Assembly (NCBI GenBank): GCA_030704615.1
Contig: CM060733.1
Coordinates: forward strand, 34,350,001 to 34,414,000
DNA: 64,000 nucleotides
Direction of reading: 5' to 3'
Source: Takakia lepidozioides
Lineage: Eukaryota > Streptophyta > Takakiopsida > Takakiales > Takakiaceae
In this document: positions 1-11,783 of the stretch, one piece after another
Layout: every line of letters starts with the position of its first letter
Numbering within the stretch: position 1 is the stretch's first letter
Notes under the pieces: model-generated
Told to the model about the DNA's origin: nothing
Seen by the model: only the letters and a program-made list of their open reading frames with translations
Database searches by the model: none
Made by a program: the position numbers and the translations under genes

Positions 1-208
1 CAGCGAGAGAGGCCTCGGGAGGCTCGACTAGAAGAAGACGAGCCTGCCTACGTCTCACGTGGAGATAACCTCCCCACGTCCCAAGTGAGGTTCGCCACCT
101 CACTTGGCACATGGAACAAATGAAGTCCCAATGCCAACAGAAAAATGTATAATGTCCTAATTAGTTAGAAATAATTATTTCTAACTAATCACAAACAAAA
201 CCATGACA
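1..208 (+). repeat. partial LTR end, gypsy C-like
   Basis: This stretch aligns with the reverse complement of 60877-61080. Shared blocks include the GGAGGCTC...GAAGA start, CCCAAGTGAGG, CACCTCACTTGGCA and the terminal AAAACCATGACA. It therefore looks like the CA-ended 3' part of an LTR of the gypsy C family, running off the left window edge. Similarity is clearly imperfect, so it is an older or different copy. What follows (209 onward) shows no recognisable primer-binding site or gag. Confidence 0.45.
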
Positions 209-1516
209 GCAGAACGATGGCGACCTCGTGCTTCTTTGCCAGTTGCAAGACCATAGCACGTTCAATGTTTGGAGGTCCCGAGATCACAATAACTAATACA
301 ACACTTAGTGTGGATCCCAACTACTCTCATTGGTAAAATAGTGTGGGCCACCTAATAGGTGTGTCGTCTAGTATATGTTCACTCCACTTGGGTCTTTTTA
401 TAAAGCTATACAGATTTTAAAGTATATGTCAAAGAATATGAAGTCTTTTTTAGCATTTCATATCTGAAACAGAGGCTAACATTTTAGAGTTATGTATTTA
501 AATGTTTAATTTTAAGAACATAATCTAAAATATGTATTTACCCACATTAATTTGAGCTCCCCAAATTAGTGTGGCCACACTAATACATGATGTGTGAGTT
601 CTCCAAACGCATTTTGTTCCCCTGCTTGTATGTTTTCTCTTGCTTTGTGTTTGGCTACATGTAAAGCTTTCCTTACATTGCTCACGTATACTCTCACTTT
701 TTGCAAGCTCTCATAGATCCCCAAGGTTCATTAAGGCATTGCACCACTTTCCCTTTTGTCTCCTATTGAACACACTAACTACTTTGGGCGTGGGGGAATT
801 TACATGCTAGTTCTCTATTTGAAGAGGTCATATTAGATAGTGTATTTTGGCAAGTAAAATTTTCGTATGATAGGAAGCCTTGCTAGTGCAGGTGGTTGTC
901 CAGCAGCAGTTGTGGTTTGCAGATAGACATTCAACTCTACTGTAACTTGGGTTTGAGTAGATGCGGTGTAGTTGCTATTTTCCATTTTGTGGGTTAGCTG
1001 GACCTGAGGTCTGCTGTTGCATTTTCGTGTGCAATTACAACTGGTTTAAGAATATATCAATGGCGATGCTATAAATTTTGTAGGGCTGCTAGTGTAGCTC
1101 ACGGTCATTAGAAAGCTTTGTCGTAAGTCGATACTAGGTGTTAGTCCCCTGGCCAAATGGGGGTGTACACAAAAAGAGGGATGCGCCCCCTTGTGTTCAT
1201 GCATGAGGTGTCAGGTGGGACAATTCCATGGGTTTAAATCCCACTCATGTAATTCAAGCAAAACACAACAACTGGGAGCACAATAGTCGAAATGAAAAAA
1301 CTACCCCCCCCCACCAACTTTGAGCAAGTGTCACGCCTACATGGCTTGGCCAAATCCTTTGGTTTTTATCTTGTTAAATGATGCATCGCATGGGAATGGA
1401 CTGGAAGTAGAGTTAGTTCAAATGAATGTCATCCCGTCATTCAATTTCTGAAATTTATCAACTCAATTTGATTTTTCTTACTAAGGGATCCAGAAATGGC
1501 CCACTTTGTGAAGCCT
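209..1516. other. non-coding, no gene seen
   Basis: AT-rich DNA with stop codons in all frames and no recognisable domain. It may be remains of LTR-element leader or plain intergenic DNA. Confidence 0.5.
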
Positions 1517-1980
1517 CAAAACGAGCCGGAAGCATATAAGTACTCCCTTCCTCTCAAAAAACGTGTTTTACAACAAAAGGGCAAGCGGAAGAACATGCAA
1601 TGCGCGAGAGGAGGATCAAGCAAGCAGATCTGACACACACAGGAGCTCTCATCCAAAGTTTGTACACCCAAATCACATATACACTAACACTTGAATACAC
1701 CGCTCTGACCTTGTGTCAGGGCGCCGTCTTTATATAAAAGCCCTAACCGTAGTGGCCCACCGCATGGCAAGGCTTTATAGGCCCAAGCCCACGGTGTTGC
1801 CTTGCAGCCCTAGATCTAATGAAGGGCCAGGATCAAGCCACCAGCCTAAACTAACCCTAACCTAAACATCATTGTAACGGATCAACGGCTTTATACGCCA
1901 AAAAAAAATACTATAAATGTGTATCGCCGTTTTGGATAAAATGGGTTATTTCCAGGCGTAAGCAAGTATGGGGCTTTACA
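1517..1980 (-). repeat. LTR-like repeat of gypsy B (3' side)
   Basis: On the minus strand this segment starts TGTAAAGCCCC and matches 52019-52478 on the plus strand over about 460 bp. The match covers GGCGTATAAAGCCGTTG, the CTAACCCTAACC-like block and GGCTCGTTTTG at the far end. It lies just downstream of the minus-strand gypsy B integrase, where a 3' LTR is expected, and the matching copy lies upstream of the plus-strand gypsy B gag, where a 5' LTR is expected. The outer end without a clear CA suggests truncation. Confidence 0.55.
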
Positions 1981-2422
1981 TCTGTGAAGCCTACCCCCCA
2001 CGAAAAATCCTGAGCTCCGCGAAGGAAAACAAATAATGAAAATATATATCACCCTCCACTGCTGGGTGAAAAACCTACCAAGGGAAAACCTGGCACCTGC
2101 AAGTTGGGCCGAGGACAAAACCCCTGGCTAGGAAAACCGTGCAGGGGTACAAATGGTGAGATGTCATAAAATGTTCTAAGTCCTAGAGAGGCCAAGTCCG
2201 AGGACCCTAAGAGGCATCAGCCCTAAACTAAAGCCGCTGAGAAGAGAAGTGGAGTAAGCTGAAGAAGATCGCTAAGAAGATCAAGGCATACCCCACCGTG
2301 CGCCCCTCCACATTGATACATATGAGATAAAAAACTAGCTCGGAATGCACCAGGTCCGTCAAGGAAACAAGTTCATCGGACCGTACTTCAGTGTTAGAGC
2401 CTTGGGGAAGAAGAAGAGCACG
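1981..2422 (-). other. gypsy B region between pol stop and LTR
   Basis: Non-coding interval between the end of the gypsy B integrase frame and the LTR-like repeat. It contains a G-rich stretch on the minus strand (GTGGGGGGTAGG) about 15 bp before the putative LTR start, which could act as a polypurine tract. No other feature was seen. Confidence 0.35.
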
Positions 2423-3604
2423 TCAGCCACGTAAAATCTGATAGATCAAGTATGGAGCATCGATCTTGAGCTTAGATTTGCATACATGCTTGTCATGCTG
2501 TAATCGAACGCACACGGTCTGTCCCACCTGAAACATGTTAGAATACTTGACACGCTTGTTAAAATTACGGGTCTGGGTGAGTTGAGCCTTACCAATGTTC
2601 GTCTTGGCATCATGGATAGACACCGCATGTCGAGCATGAAGATCCTCAACAAAGGTCTCAAGATCAACTGGATCAGCAACAATAGAAATAAGAAGGGTAG
2701 AATGCAAAGGAGAGACACACTTGCGACCATACAACAACTCAAAAGGAGTATTCTTGGTGCTAGCATACACGGCGGTGCGATAAACAAAAAGAATAGGGGG
2801 AAGAAAGATATGCCACTCCGTGGTAAGTGCGCCATTCTTCTCCAACATTCGGCAAAGAGTTTGGTTGAAGCGTTTTGTAAGGCCATTGGTCTGGGGATGG
2901 TATGGGGCGGTGGTGGAATGCTTGATACCGAAGTTGAAGCAAACCACCGTGAGGAGCTAGTTACAAAACTCCTTGCCCTGATCCATTAGTATCTCCCGAG
3001 GACACCCATGCCGCATAAGGATCTCATTGAAGAAGAACTGAGCTACGGCATCACTAGCCTTGGAACGCAAAGGCCGGACTTCTACCCACTTAGTCAAGTA
3101 GTCGGTAGCAACACAAAGGTAGCTTCGACCCTTTGATGTGAGTGCGAGGGGACCTACCAAGTCAATGCCAACACGAGCAAAAGCATGGGTGACAGGCAAA
3201 GGCTACAGCTCATACAAGATCCGGGCCCTAGGGAGAGCAATGTTAGTACGACAACCTTCACACTTAGAGATGAACTCGGTGACGTCTCGGTGAATGCCCA
3301 GCCAATAGTATACCTCTTGGATGCGGGCCACCGTTTTCTTGATACCAAGGTGACCTGCATACAAGGAACAATGGAAACGCTCCAATAAAGCATTCAGCTG
3401 GCTTCGTGGTGGCACCTCCAAGTAGCATGGCACTCCTCCTCGAGTGAGATCCTTGAAAAGCTTATCTCCCATAAAACGGTGAGTAGACACATGATAGAGA
3501 ATTTGTTTACGGAAGGACTCGGAAAGGCCAGCTGGCGAACGCACTGATTGGCATCGCTGGAGTAGCGCAACATGTAGCTGATCATCCATGACTGCACTGC
3601 ACAT
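2423..3604 (-). pseudogene. gypsy B integrase, broken
   Basis: Ty3/gypsy integrase in several frames. The N-terminal zinc-binding part (about 3250-3604) has the AGHLGIKKT and CEGC signatures. The core starts at GIDLVGPL (about 3165), followed by ILMDQGKEFCN (near 2990) and HPQTNGLTKRFNQ (near 2870). In this last motif the position that is normally the catalytic Glu (NGLTERFN-type) is Lys, so the DDE triad is incomplete. The C-terminal part ends at 2423 after a basic stretch. A frameshift near 2950 separates the second Asp from the rest. Family use: joining element cDNA into host DNA. Non-functional as given. Confidence 0.85.
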
Positions 3605-3881
3605 AAGAGGTAGACAATGGGTTTAGATAAGGTGGTCTGGAGTGCCTGCACCTATGATCTTCAGCCAGGAATACCTTCACCTCATTTGTTACTACTCATG
3701 GACAGCCATATCAGGCCTTGAGGCTCAAGCCAATAGTCACACCGGAGTGCAGCAACTGAGTCACAACAAACTCGGGGGCCTAAGAGAGAGAAAGACTGAA
3801 ACACAACAAGGAACTTCTACCAAACTTATCCGAATTCTCACGAAGCGATAGATCCACCACACATACTAACACATGAATAAA

Positions 3882-4868
3882 TCAACCAGGATCATCCAAT
3901 AGGCTGGACCAGCCCCAAACAGACAATATGCCATGTGAATCCAGGGCCAAGGATTGCTGATCTGCACAAAGAAGGTTGAGAAGAGGGGCAAAATCAGGAG
4001 GAGGGGCAGCATCAGCAGCAACCAGGTCATCCAAGGTGAGCATGGGCCTGCTGACAGGAGGATCAACCCGTGTGAGTACATCAGCGTTCGTGTTTTCCTT
4101 GCCCTTCTTGTAGACTATATCCATGTCAAATTCCTGCAGGTACATAGCCCATCTAGCAAGTCTGCCATGAAGTTCCCTAGGCTTAACAAGAGCCTTTAGT
4201 GGAAGATGCTCAGTTTCTACCACAAATCGGCTGCCATGTAAATATTGCCAAAAATGCTTCACACCAAAGACCAGGGTTAGACCCTCCTTATCAGATATGG
4301 AATAATTCCTTTCATGACGATCTAGACGACGAGATGCATAAGCTATGACATGTTCCTTGCCTTCTACAACTTGACATAAGATTGCAGAGATGGCAACATC
4401 AGATGCATCAATCTGGAGCAAGAAAGGTAACTCAAAGTTGGGAAACATTAGGATGGGAGCTGAACACAAAGCCTTGCGAACAAAGGCAGCCTGTTGGGAG
4501 AAGGTCCATTCAAACCTGGCATCTTTGCATAACACCTTGGTCAGAGGGTGAGCAAGCTTGGCAAAGTTCTTTATGAAACGCCTATAATAAGAAGCCAGAC
4601 CAAGGAAGGATTTGATACAATGTTTATTCCTGGGGATAGGAAAGCCCCAAACAGACTCAAGTTTGGCAGGATCAGGAAGCAAACCATCTTTGGACAGAAT
4701 ATGACCAAGGAAGTGTAGCTCAGGCATGAACAACTCACATTTCTTGGGCTTCACTTTGAGACCTGCAGTGCGCAATTTGCTGAAAACACGCTGCAGATCA
4801 GCTAAGTGAGCGTCAAAGCTGGTTGAGTAAACATTGATATCAAAAATTGAATCCAGTGGCCTCGTCCC
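3882..4868 (-). pseudogene. gypsy B RT thumb and RNase H
   Basis: An open frame continues RT from the VYSTSFDAHL segment through FLGHILSKDG and FLGLASYYRRFIKNFA (RT thumb/connection). RNase H follows, with LLQIDASD (first Asp), YSISDKEGLTLVFGVKHF (Glu) and VVETEHLPLKAL. In the last motif the usual TDHxPL Asp is Glu. The frame is the direct downstream continuation of the RT fragment at 5041-5305, interrupted by about 170 bp of unrelated DNA (4869-5040) placed right after the YVDD box. Confidence 0.85.
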
Positions 4869-5040
4869 ACGACGTAGCGTGCGGCTCCAAGCCGAGACAT
4901 GCTCAATACACATTTCGAACCCATGGCAATATCTCCACGGGTTTGTGCATCTCCTTGATTGAGTTCAGATGAGTGAACACACGGAGCACCCGGTCAATAA
5001 TCACCAAACTCCAATGAGACTTGCCACAATGCAGGGCACA
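4869..5040. other. short insertion inside gypsy B RT
   Basis: This stretch of about 170 bp has no RT similarity and separates the YVD of the RT catalytic box (about 5048) from the INVYS continuation (about 4865). It is probably a small insertion. No terminal repeats or clear target duplication were found by eye. Confidence 0.5.
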
Positions 5041-5305
5041 TCAACATAAATTAAAACACACTCCCAGCGAAGATTGCCCAAGACAATGTCCATGAGGTGT
5101 TGGAAAGTAGAGGTGGCATTGCACAAACCAAAAAGCATGGTCTCATATTGGTACTTATCCATGCGACACACAAAGGAGGTCTTTTCCTTGGCTGCTTCAG
5201 TAAGAGGAACTTGCCAAAAGCCAGATGCAAGATTAAGAGAGGAGAAAATTGTAGCACCATGCAATTGATCCAAGGTTTCATTGATCCTGGGTAGAGGGTA
5301 GACAA
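5041..5305 (-). pseudogene. gypsy B RT palm fragment
   Basis: Encodes RT from YPLPRINETLDQLHGA through FGLCNATSTFQHLMD to IYVD. The motif A Asp is replaced by Asn (SSLNLASGFWQ; Asn codon 5232-5234 on the minus strand), and the second Asp of the YVDD box is lost at the insertion. Everything upstream (gag, protease, RT fingers) is missing, so the element is cut at this point. The same RT segment ends the plus-strand gypsy B copy at 57290-57540. Confidence 0.85.
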
Positions 5306-5330
5306 GTTCTTTTAATAACGAACGTGGCAA

Positions 5331-7515
5331 CCTGTTTGTACTAAAGTTTTCACCTAAATTGATTGTGGTGTGTGCAGCAAATTTGGATTTGAAGAACAGG
5401 GTCGACTTTTTGTCTCAGATGGTAGTGTTTCTCTTATGGTAGTGTTTCTCTGTATGCTTGTCCAACAGAGTCTCAGGGTGGATAGGTGCAAGTGGGCAAC
5501 TTGGAGGATGCCATGTAGAACACATAGATGAGGTGTTGTAGGGTGTAAAAAAGGGCTATCTTAAACGAGCGTATCGCATTCTCATATCCTGATGCAGTGG
5601 CCAAATATGGTAGGGCTCTTGGGCTCATATAACATGCTTGAACTCAATGTTGAATGTCTAGAGTGTCACGGAAATGTAGTGGCTCAGACGCGTGAGACCG
5701 AAGCACTTATTGGTATATAAGTGAAGTCCTTAACTCAAATCCTTATGGATTACATATATCTTTTGCAACATAAATATCTTTCCTTCCCCTTTTCCTATGG
5801 CAAGTTTAGATGTGTCATTTTGGTTCTTTATTTGTTTCCCTTTGCATCTCAAGTCCTAAGCTATTAAGATATTAATCAACCTAGTCTGCTCCTAGAATAT
5901 AAATGCTTTTTTTATATCCCCATGCATTTAGGATATCGAAGACCCCTGGAAAATATATTATGTTTTTATTTATTAATTTTTTGCCTTTAAATCCCTTGGC
6001 CCATATTTGACTTCCCTCCTCGAAATTCAAAAATATAAATTCCCTCTTTATTACCCTATGAATTTTAAAAATATAATTTCCTTATTTGAAGTCCCATGGA
6101 GATATGTTAATTTCTCTATTTATTCTGTTTGCTTGCAATTCCCTGGGATATGAATTTCCCTCCTAACTTAATTCCTAGAACATAGATTCCCTCTTTATTT
6201 CCTCTAATATAATTTCCCTCTTTCTTTCCCTATGCATTTTGGGATGTGATTTCCCCTGTTGAAGTCCCTAGACTATATCTATTTCCCGGTCTTTTTCCCT
6301 TTGCATTCAAGTCACTTCCCTCCTTGAAATGCCTCTAATATAATTTCCCTCTTTCTTTCCCTATGCATTTTGGGATGTGATTTCCCCTGTTGAAGTCCCT
6401 AGACTATATCTATTTCCTGGTCTTTTTCCCTTTGCATTCAAGTCACTTCCCTCCTTGAAATCCCTCTAATATAATTTCCCTCTTTCTTCCCTATGCATTT
6501 TAGGATGTGATTTCCCCTGTTGAAGTCCCTAGACTATATTTATTTCCCGGTCTTTTCCCTTTGCATTCAAGTCACTTCCCTCCTTGAAATCCCTCTAATA
6601 TAATTTCCCTCTTTCTTCCCTATGCATTTTCGGATGTGATTTCCCCTGTTGAAGTCCCTAGACTATATATATTTCCCGGACTTTTTCCCTTTGCATTCAA
6701 GTCCCTAGGACATACCTTCCCATTCTAGATCTATGCAATTCCATCTCCAAGAGAAATATCTCTTCATGGGAATGTATTAATTGTAATCCCTAGGTGATAT
6801 TTTCCCTTCTAAGTAATAGGGAACAGTCCCAAATGCAATTTTCCCACATGTGAGTATGACACCTAGGGACTTATAAGGGAAAGACAATACATTTCCCACT
6901 AGGGACAGAGTTATAAGCACCTTGTGCCAGTATCAAGGAACCACTAAGTACAAACTTCCGGAATGGTGGAGATACACAGACCAGCCCCTCTCCAGCTCAG
7001 ATATTTAGGATGCAGTGGAGCCTGAATCATCCAATGCCCTTACAAGAGGATATGGAGAAGGAGAGACGAACAAGTATTTGGGTTGTAAGATTATGTCCTC
7101 GTTGAAGATGGGAATGGGTCTCTAAGGGGTACTGATTCCCCAAGTGATCCGCTCCTTCATCAGCTCTTGCCTAATGAGTCTATTTCTGGCATGCTTGGAA
7201 AAGATTTCCAGACATCTTGGGTTTGAGGCAGCAGGGGTGCTGTAGAGAGCCCGTGTCATGAAAAGAAGTGGAAACACACCAGTGATTACAAATTTGGACG
7301 CGCAAGGGACCAAAAGAGTTCACCGGGAATGTTCGTGAGGGTTCAGCTCTTCTTCTGACGCACGCTACAGGGGCCTTGTCTCTTTATCGTCTCGGTCGGT
7401 TCATTGACCATTGGAGCTCTTTAAAACGTGGTGGAATCTCAAACCTTTCCTCTTAAAAATCTTAAAGTTGAGTACGGAAACCCATTCCAGAACTTTCCAC
7501 GGTTTTCCCGGTGTA
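5331..7515. other. AT-rich non-coding with degenerate TTCCCT repeats
   Basis: No gene recognised. From about 5760 to 6830 the DNA is dominated by degenerate TTCCCT/GAAGTCCCT motifs, with a clean tandem array annotated separately at 6201-6715. A short minus-strand frame at 7122-7313 shows no recognisable domain. Confidence 0.6.
6201..6715 (+). repeat. tandem repeat, ~130 bp x 4
   Basis: Four consecutive units start at about 6201, 6332, 6463 and 6592. Each begins CCTCTAATATAATTTCCCTC and contains TGATTTCCCCTGTTGAAGTC. Spacing is 131, 131 and 129 bp, and units differ by a few substitutions and single-base gaps. The last unit drifts into the surrounding degenerate TTCCCT-rich DNA. Confidence 0.9.
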
Positions 7516-8322
7516 CAGTCGACCCTTGCTAAATGTGCCCTCTTTATGTGTTATAAGGGGTGCAATTGTTATCTTCTTTTTACTCCCTAAAATCTTACAT
7601 TATGCTGCAGTAGGGATGTTATATGTTAAACGTTACATAATGGTACTCCCTCCTTTGTAAAGTGACCCTTGATATACGTTACGTCCACCTCTTTGTTAGG
7701 TAAGTGCATTGAAGGCCGCCTGATTATTATACTCTTCCAAATCTAAACGAAACTCCCAATATTTCTATGGATGATGAAATTGAAGAGGTGGCTGGTCTCT
7801 TGGAGCAATTGGCTTTAATTTCTGAGCATGCTGATACACTTCGACTATGGGGCTCACGAGGAAGAATTCGATTTGAACACTCCATATGCACCTAACTTAC
7901 GAAAAGTGAGATATGGGAACTCGTTGATCCATGTGCAAACGTTGAAATTGAAGATGACAAAGACGAACGTATTTTAGATCCAGTAGCAGGAGATGAGTGA
8001 CATTTTCCAATGTTCACGAAGCATCAAAGTGATTAATATGTTTCTAGAACAACAACCCTCGGTGGTTGAGACACTTTAGAAGATAGTCTATCTACGTTGT
8101 AGGTTGCAAATTGTCAATAGGAAACCATTGACAGTTATTTTCAGTCGTTTTGACATGTAACTCTATAAATGTTATATTTTTTGAAATCATCCCTGGTTTA
8201 CTGCTACATGGATGAATGCTAAGAAGAGTCTTGGTCGCCCTCTTTAATTGGTAATATGTTACTACTCTGTTATTGTTATTTTTTTCTTACTCCCAAGGCC
8301 TAACAATAAAGGAGGTCGACTG
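7516..8322 (+). mobile_element. Tigger/pogo-like DNA transposon remnant
   Basis: Bounded by 9-bp perfect inverted ends (CAGTCGACC at 7516; its complement ending at 8322) flanked by TA on both sides (7514-7515 and 8323-8324), the pogo/Tigger pattern. Inside, about 7767-8160, a broken plus-strand frame resembles the acidic C-terminal tail of DDE_1 transposases: DDEIEEVAGLLEQL, then WELVDPCANVEIEDDKDE, then a short end RKPLTVIFSRFDM. Only the last part of the transposase is present, so this is an internally deleted, non-autonomous copy. The transposase assignment is weaker than the terminal structure. Confidence 0.7.
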
Positions 8323-8649
8323 TACAATGTTTCAGCTTTGCTCCGGGGATTGGAATATATGTGCAGCCATATGACATGTAAGCCCACGTGTTCCCTTGAT
8401 TATTGAGACCAGGAATCTCAAATTATAGAAAATATTTGGCAGGAACTTCACCTTTTCTCACTTTACTCAACTAAAACAAAACCAGCCTTACAGCACAATT
8501 AGAATGGCATTTGCCAGCACCGTCGTAATTTACTTGACAGATTCCGCTAGTGGGAAGTTGTTGCACCATGAAAAACAGACTAACCTCTTCGAAATAGTTA
8601 TAAGTTAGAGAGCGGTGCTAGGGCCCGCCCTCAAAGTAGTTAGCCAGGC
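8323..8649. other. non-coding, no gene seen
   Basis: No recognisable feature between the pogo-like element and the LINE remains. Confidence 0.5.
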
Positions 8650-9810
8650 TGGAGGCACCTAACTTCTTTGATAACTGTGAAGCCAGATGAGGTTCTGGTA
8701 GCACCGACCACCCCAGCAATAGAGGAAGAGTTCAAGAAGTCATTGTTATCCCAGATGTGTCTTACTTGTGAGAGACCAACTCTATCCCAGATTGACCAAT
8801 GTTTAGCCTGTGATCTTTTAGCTTCGTCCGGGGCGGTTGGTATTCAAAAATAAGTGTTGTCTGAGGGTCTCTTCATATGATTGGGGTTCCCCTTTCACAA
8901 GAAAACATCTAAGCCTTCCCCAAGCATGCCAGATGGTACTCCACAAGGAGGAGCCTGTGGTTTTATGTTTGAATCCTTGAGCCACCCATCGCAAGGAGGG
9001 TGCCCAGAGCGTGTTCCAATTGTCCATTTCTACCGAGGTTGGGTTAAAGGCTGAGGGGCATGATCTACGGTCTTTTGGGGCTTCCACCATATTGAAGTCT
9101 CCCATAGTGACCCAGCTATCAACAAAGTCAATTTCTGTATAGTGCTAGCCAGAATTCTGCTCTTTCCGAGGTAGAGTTTGGCGCGTAGATATTGATGATG
9201 CCAAGAGAGCCCGTGTTGTTAGGAAGGTCAAGGGCACAAAATTGAGTCCTCCCGGGAATTCAGGAGGCGGACAAAATGAGGTTCAACCATCTCCTCATCC
9301 TCCATTTCCACAGCCTGTAATTCTTCGGGCCCATCACTCGTCTGCCCGCCCCCTGTATCGCATTGTGGAGGGGCCCTGGATACACAACTTCATGAAGGTC
9401 ACGTTGAGCCTCAAAAAGGTTTTTGACACATTCTTGACTTGATTGGTCATGAGCTCGGACTTATCTGCATCGGGGAAAAGACAAAGGTTTTAGTCATGGA
9501 ACAAGGTTTTTGCAAGAGCAAGTTGGGTTACAACGAGGGACGTTACACACAACGGAGGAGAGAGTGGAGAGAGGGTGAGAGGAGGATAGCACTCCTCCTC
9601 TGGAGCCAGTGGAAGTTGGTTTCCATAGAGAGAGATTGAGAGACCAAAGATTATCTGTGAACTGGGATATTTTGAGAATGTCTAACTTGTGTTCTTGGAA
9701 GGATATTATGGCGTCTTCAAGAAGAAGTGGCTGGACTTAGGTTTTGAGGCGGACTCTTTTAAGTGAATCAGGGCCCTAGCCTAGCCCTCTAATGTTCCAG
9801 GAGGCAAGGT
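8650..9810 (-). pseudogene. LINE ORF2 endonuclease remnant
   Basis: The frame begins around 9805 with NIRGLG. It contains SFQEHKLDIL near 9690 (compare FLQEHKLD in the plus-strand LINE) and reaches the APE-type motif GDFNMVE at about 9100, followed by KDRRS. Several stops and frameshifts lie between. After about 8850 the expected remainder of the endonuclease and all of RT are missing; the last 170 bp reads like a post-RT segment (WDRVGLSQVRHIWDN). Loss of the middle rather than the 5' end points to an internal deletion. Confidence 0.65.
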
Positions 9811-10866
9811 TTGGGTAAAAGCTTCTTGACCTGGATCATAGTTACTGTGGCTGGGGGGGGATGTTGCAGGATAGGTTGGGGAGAGGACAAATTGACAGGG
9901 GGGAGGATGGAAAAGGGAGATAGATAGCAGTTGGGTAGAACAAAGGAAAAACATTTCTGGAAGAGGGAGTTGGAGAGAGAGGGGAGGGTGTTGGTGAGAG
10001 CCATGGTAGTAGGGCAGGGGAAAGGTAAAAGGAAGAGAGATAGATGGAAGGCTCCTACGAACTGACCTTTTGAGAGGGTTTTTTCGACAAAGAAGCCAGC
10101 ATCGTTTAGAGTCAATTTTATCAGCATAGAAAATAAAGCAAGGGTGGAGGGGGGAGGGAACCTGGTCAATGTTGACCTATTATCTTCCTTCTCGTTGGAC
10201 TGGGGAGCAGGAGGTGGGGGGGGGGGGGGGGGGGGAGAGCGTTGAAAGAACCAGGGCAGCAGAGCTTGGGGATGGAGAAACGCCTTGCTCAGATGGGTCA
10301 CTAGCTGCAGGCTGACTGGGCATTGAAGGTGCAAGCACCAAAGAGGGCCCCGAGACATTGGAGGAGGAGGATGGGGAGGGTGCTGGCCTAGCTCCATAAA
10401 GGTGATCACGAGTCCTCTGAAGATCCCTCCTGTGATTGTCTTCATCCACCTCTGCTTCCAGAATTGCCTCGAGAATGTCGAAGGCATTGATGAGTGTTTC
10501 CCTGTAGCGTGGTTTCAGCTTGGCAGTACCCCATGGCTCCAAAAGGATGCTTTTCTTCACCCACGATGATCCCCGTACCCATAGATGTCAGCCTCTTCCA
10601 TTAATGCCAGAATATGAGCCACCGGGTTATAGCTAAGTCCCGGGAATTTGACTAGAAATGATCCCCATGAGACTTTGGTGGTACCAGCCAGGTGATAATG
10701 GGGCAGTTTAGCCAGCATGAATTCTTTGAATTTTTTTTTCTTAGCATATCTTCGAGACATCTATTGGGTGAGCAGTTTGCAAAGAATTGGTGAACATCCT
10801 GAACAGTGACCCAAAGCGATGCAAACCATCCCATGCAACCTCTGTAACGAGGAAAGACTGTGGCAG

Positions 10867-11765
10867 TCATTTCCTAGAAATCAGAGGGGTGATGCATGAG
10901 GCATGCGGACTTTCTTCAGAGTTAACCTTCGTGGAGCTGCGGAGAGTCAGGTGAGGAAACGATCTGATGCTTCCAAGTGCTGTGGCTATGGCCGAGTGGT
11001 TTGCTATGCCAATTAGCAATATTGTAGATGTAGAGTGTTGCGAGGGCCCCTTTAGAAGAATGCCTGAGGCAACCGGTGGTGAGGTAGGTGTATGCAGCCC
11101 TCCCATTGGGACCCATTTGCCCTTGTTGCTCCATGGAGCCTTGACATGTGTAGATTCCATTCTCATTGGGTCCGTGGATTCCCTGTGCTTTTCTGGGACT
11201 GGAAGAGAGGGGCTGGTGAATTGTGGCTCTGAACCCGCAGCTTCCATGGGACTTTTGATTTGCAGCAAATCAGCTGGGTCGTCTGAAGGGTTGGGGGAGC
11301 TTGTGGCGGCAACTCGGACCGGCCTCACAGGAAGAGTCCTATCTCCAGAGAGGAGAATCGGTTTAGCTGGGGATGGAGGCCTATTCCTGCCTCCTACTCT
11401 TTTCCTTTTCCCTTCCTTGCAGTCAGCTTTGAGATATCCCACCTTGCCACAGTTGAAACATGTCGAAGATGAGATGTCCTCCACAAGCCTGATGGTGTAG
11501 TAGTTGTCCTTCTTGTCAATGGGTAGCCTTACGAAGGGTGGGAGGGTATCCTCATTAGGCATCATAACGACGAATTTGGCACTGCCAGTATCATTGAGTT
11601 TTTCCTTATGTTTTCAGTACTCATGAAGGGATCAAAGACTGAAATGCAACAAAGGTAAAACCCAAAAAGTTTGGCTATATCTGGAAGTTTAAACAGATAT
11701 TGGTCTGGGATAAAGGGGACATAAATTATTCTTGGCCCCCAAAGCTTGCCATTCATGTTTCCCAT
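10867..11765 (-). pseudogene. LINE ORF1, central and C-terminal part
   Basis: The first frame (11765-11562) reads LWGPRIIYVPFIPDQYLFKLP, the DUF4283-like RNA-binding part typical of plant L1 ORF1 proteins. A frameshift leads to 11565-10867, which has a CCHC-type knuckle at about 11419-11460 (CFNCGKVGYLKADC) whose His position is Tyr, followed by a Pro/Ser-rich tail. It joins in the reading sense to 13957-13367 once the Mutator-like insertion is discounted. Family role: nucleic-acid chaperone of the LINE particle. Confidence 0.75.
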
Positions 11766-11783
11766 CCGGGAAGACCATGGAAA

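Noticed and set aside
1150-1245. A-box-like TGGCCAAATGG and B-box-like GGTTTAAATCCC
   Set aside because: Spacing of about 80 bp is too long for a tRNA-derived SINE, and no further support was seen.
1840-1860. AACCCTAACC-like telomere-type sequence
   Set aside because: Only one or two imperfect units, inside the gypsy B LTR-like repeat and repeated in its other copy; not an interstitial telomere array.
6201-6715. CRISPR-like array
   Set aside because: Contiguous tandem repeats of 130 bp without unique spacers, in a plant context.
8668-8853. 61-codon plus-strand frame
   Set aside because: Antisense to LINE-like sequence on the minus strand, no domain, likely chance.
10967-11500. 177-codon plus-strand frame
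   Set aside because: Exact antisense of the LINE ORF1 frame with its zinc knuckle; shadow of the real one.
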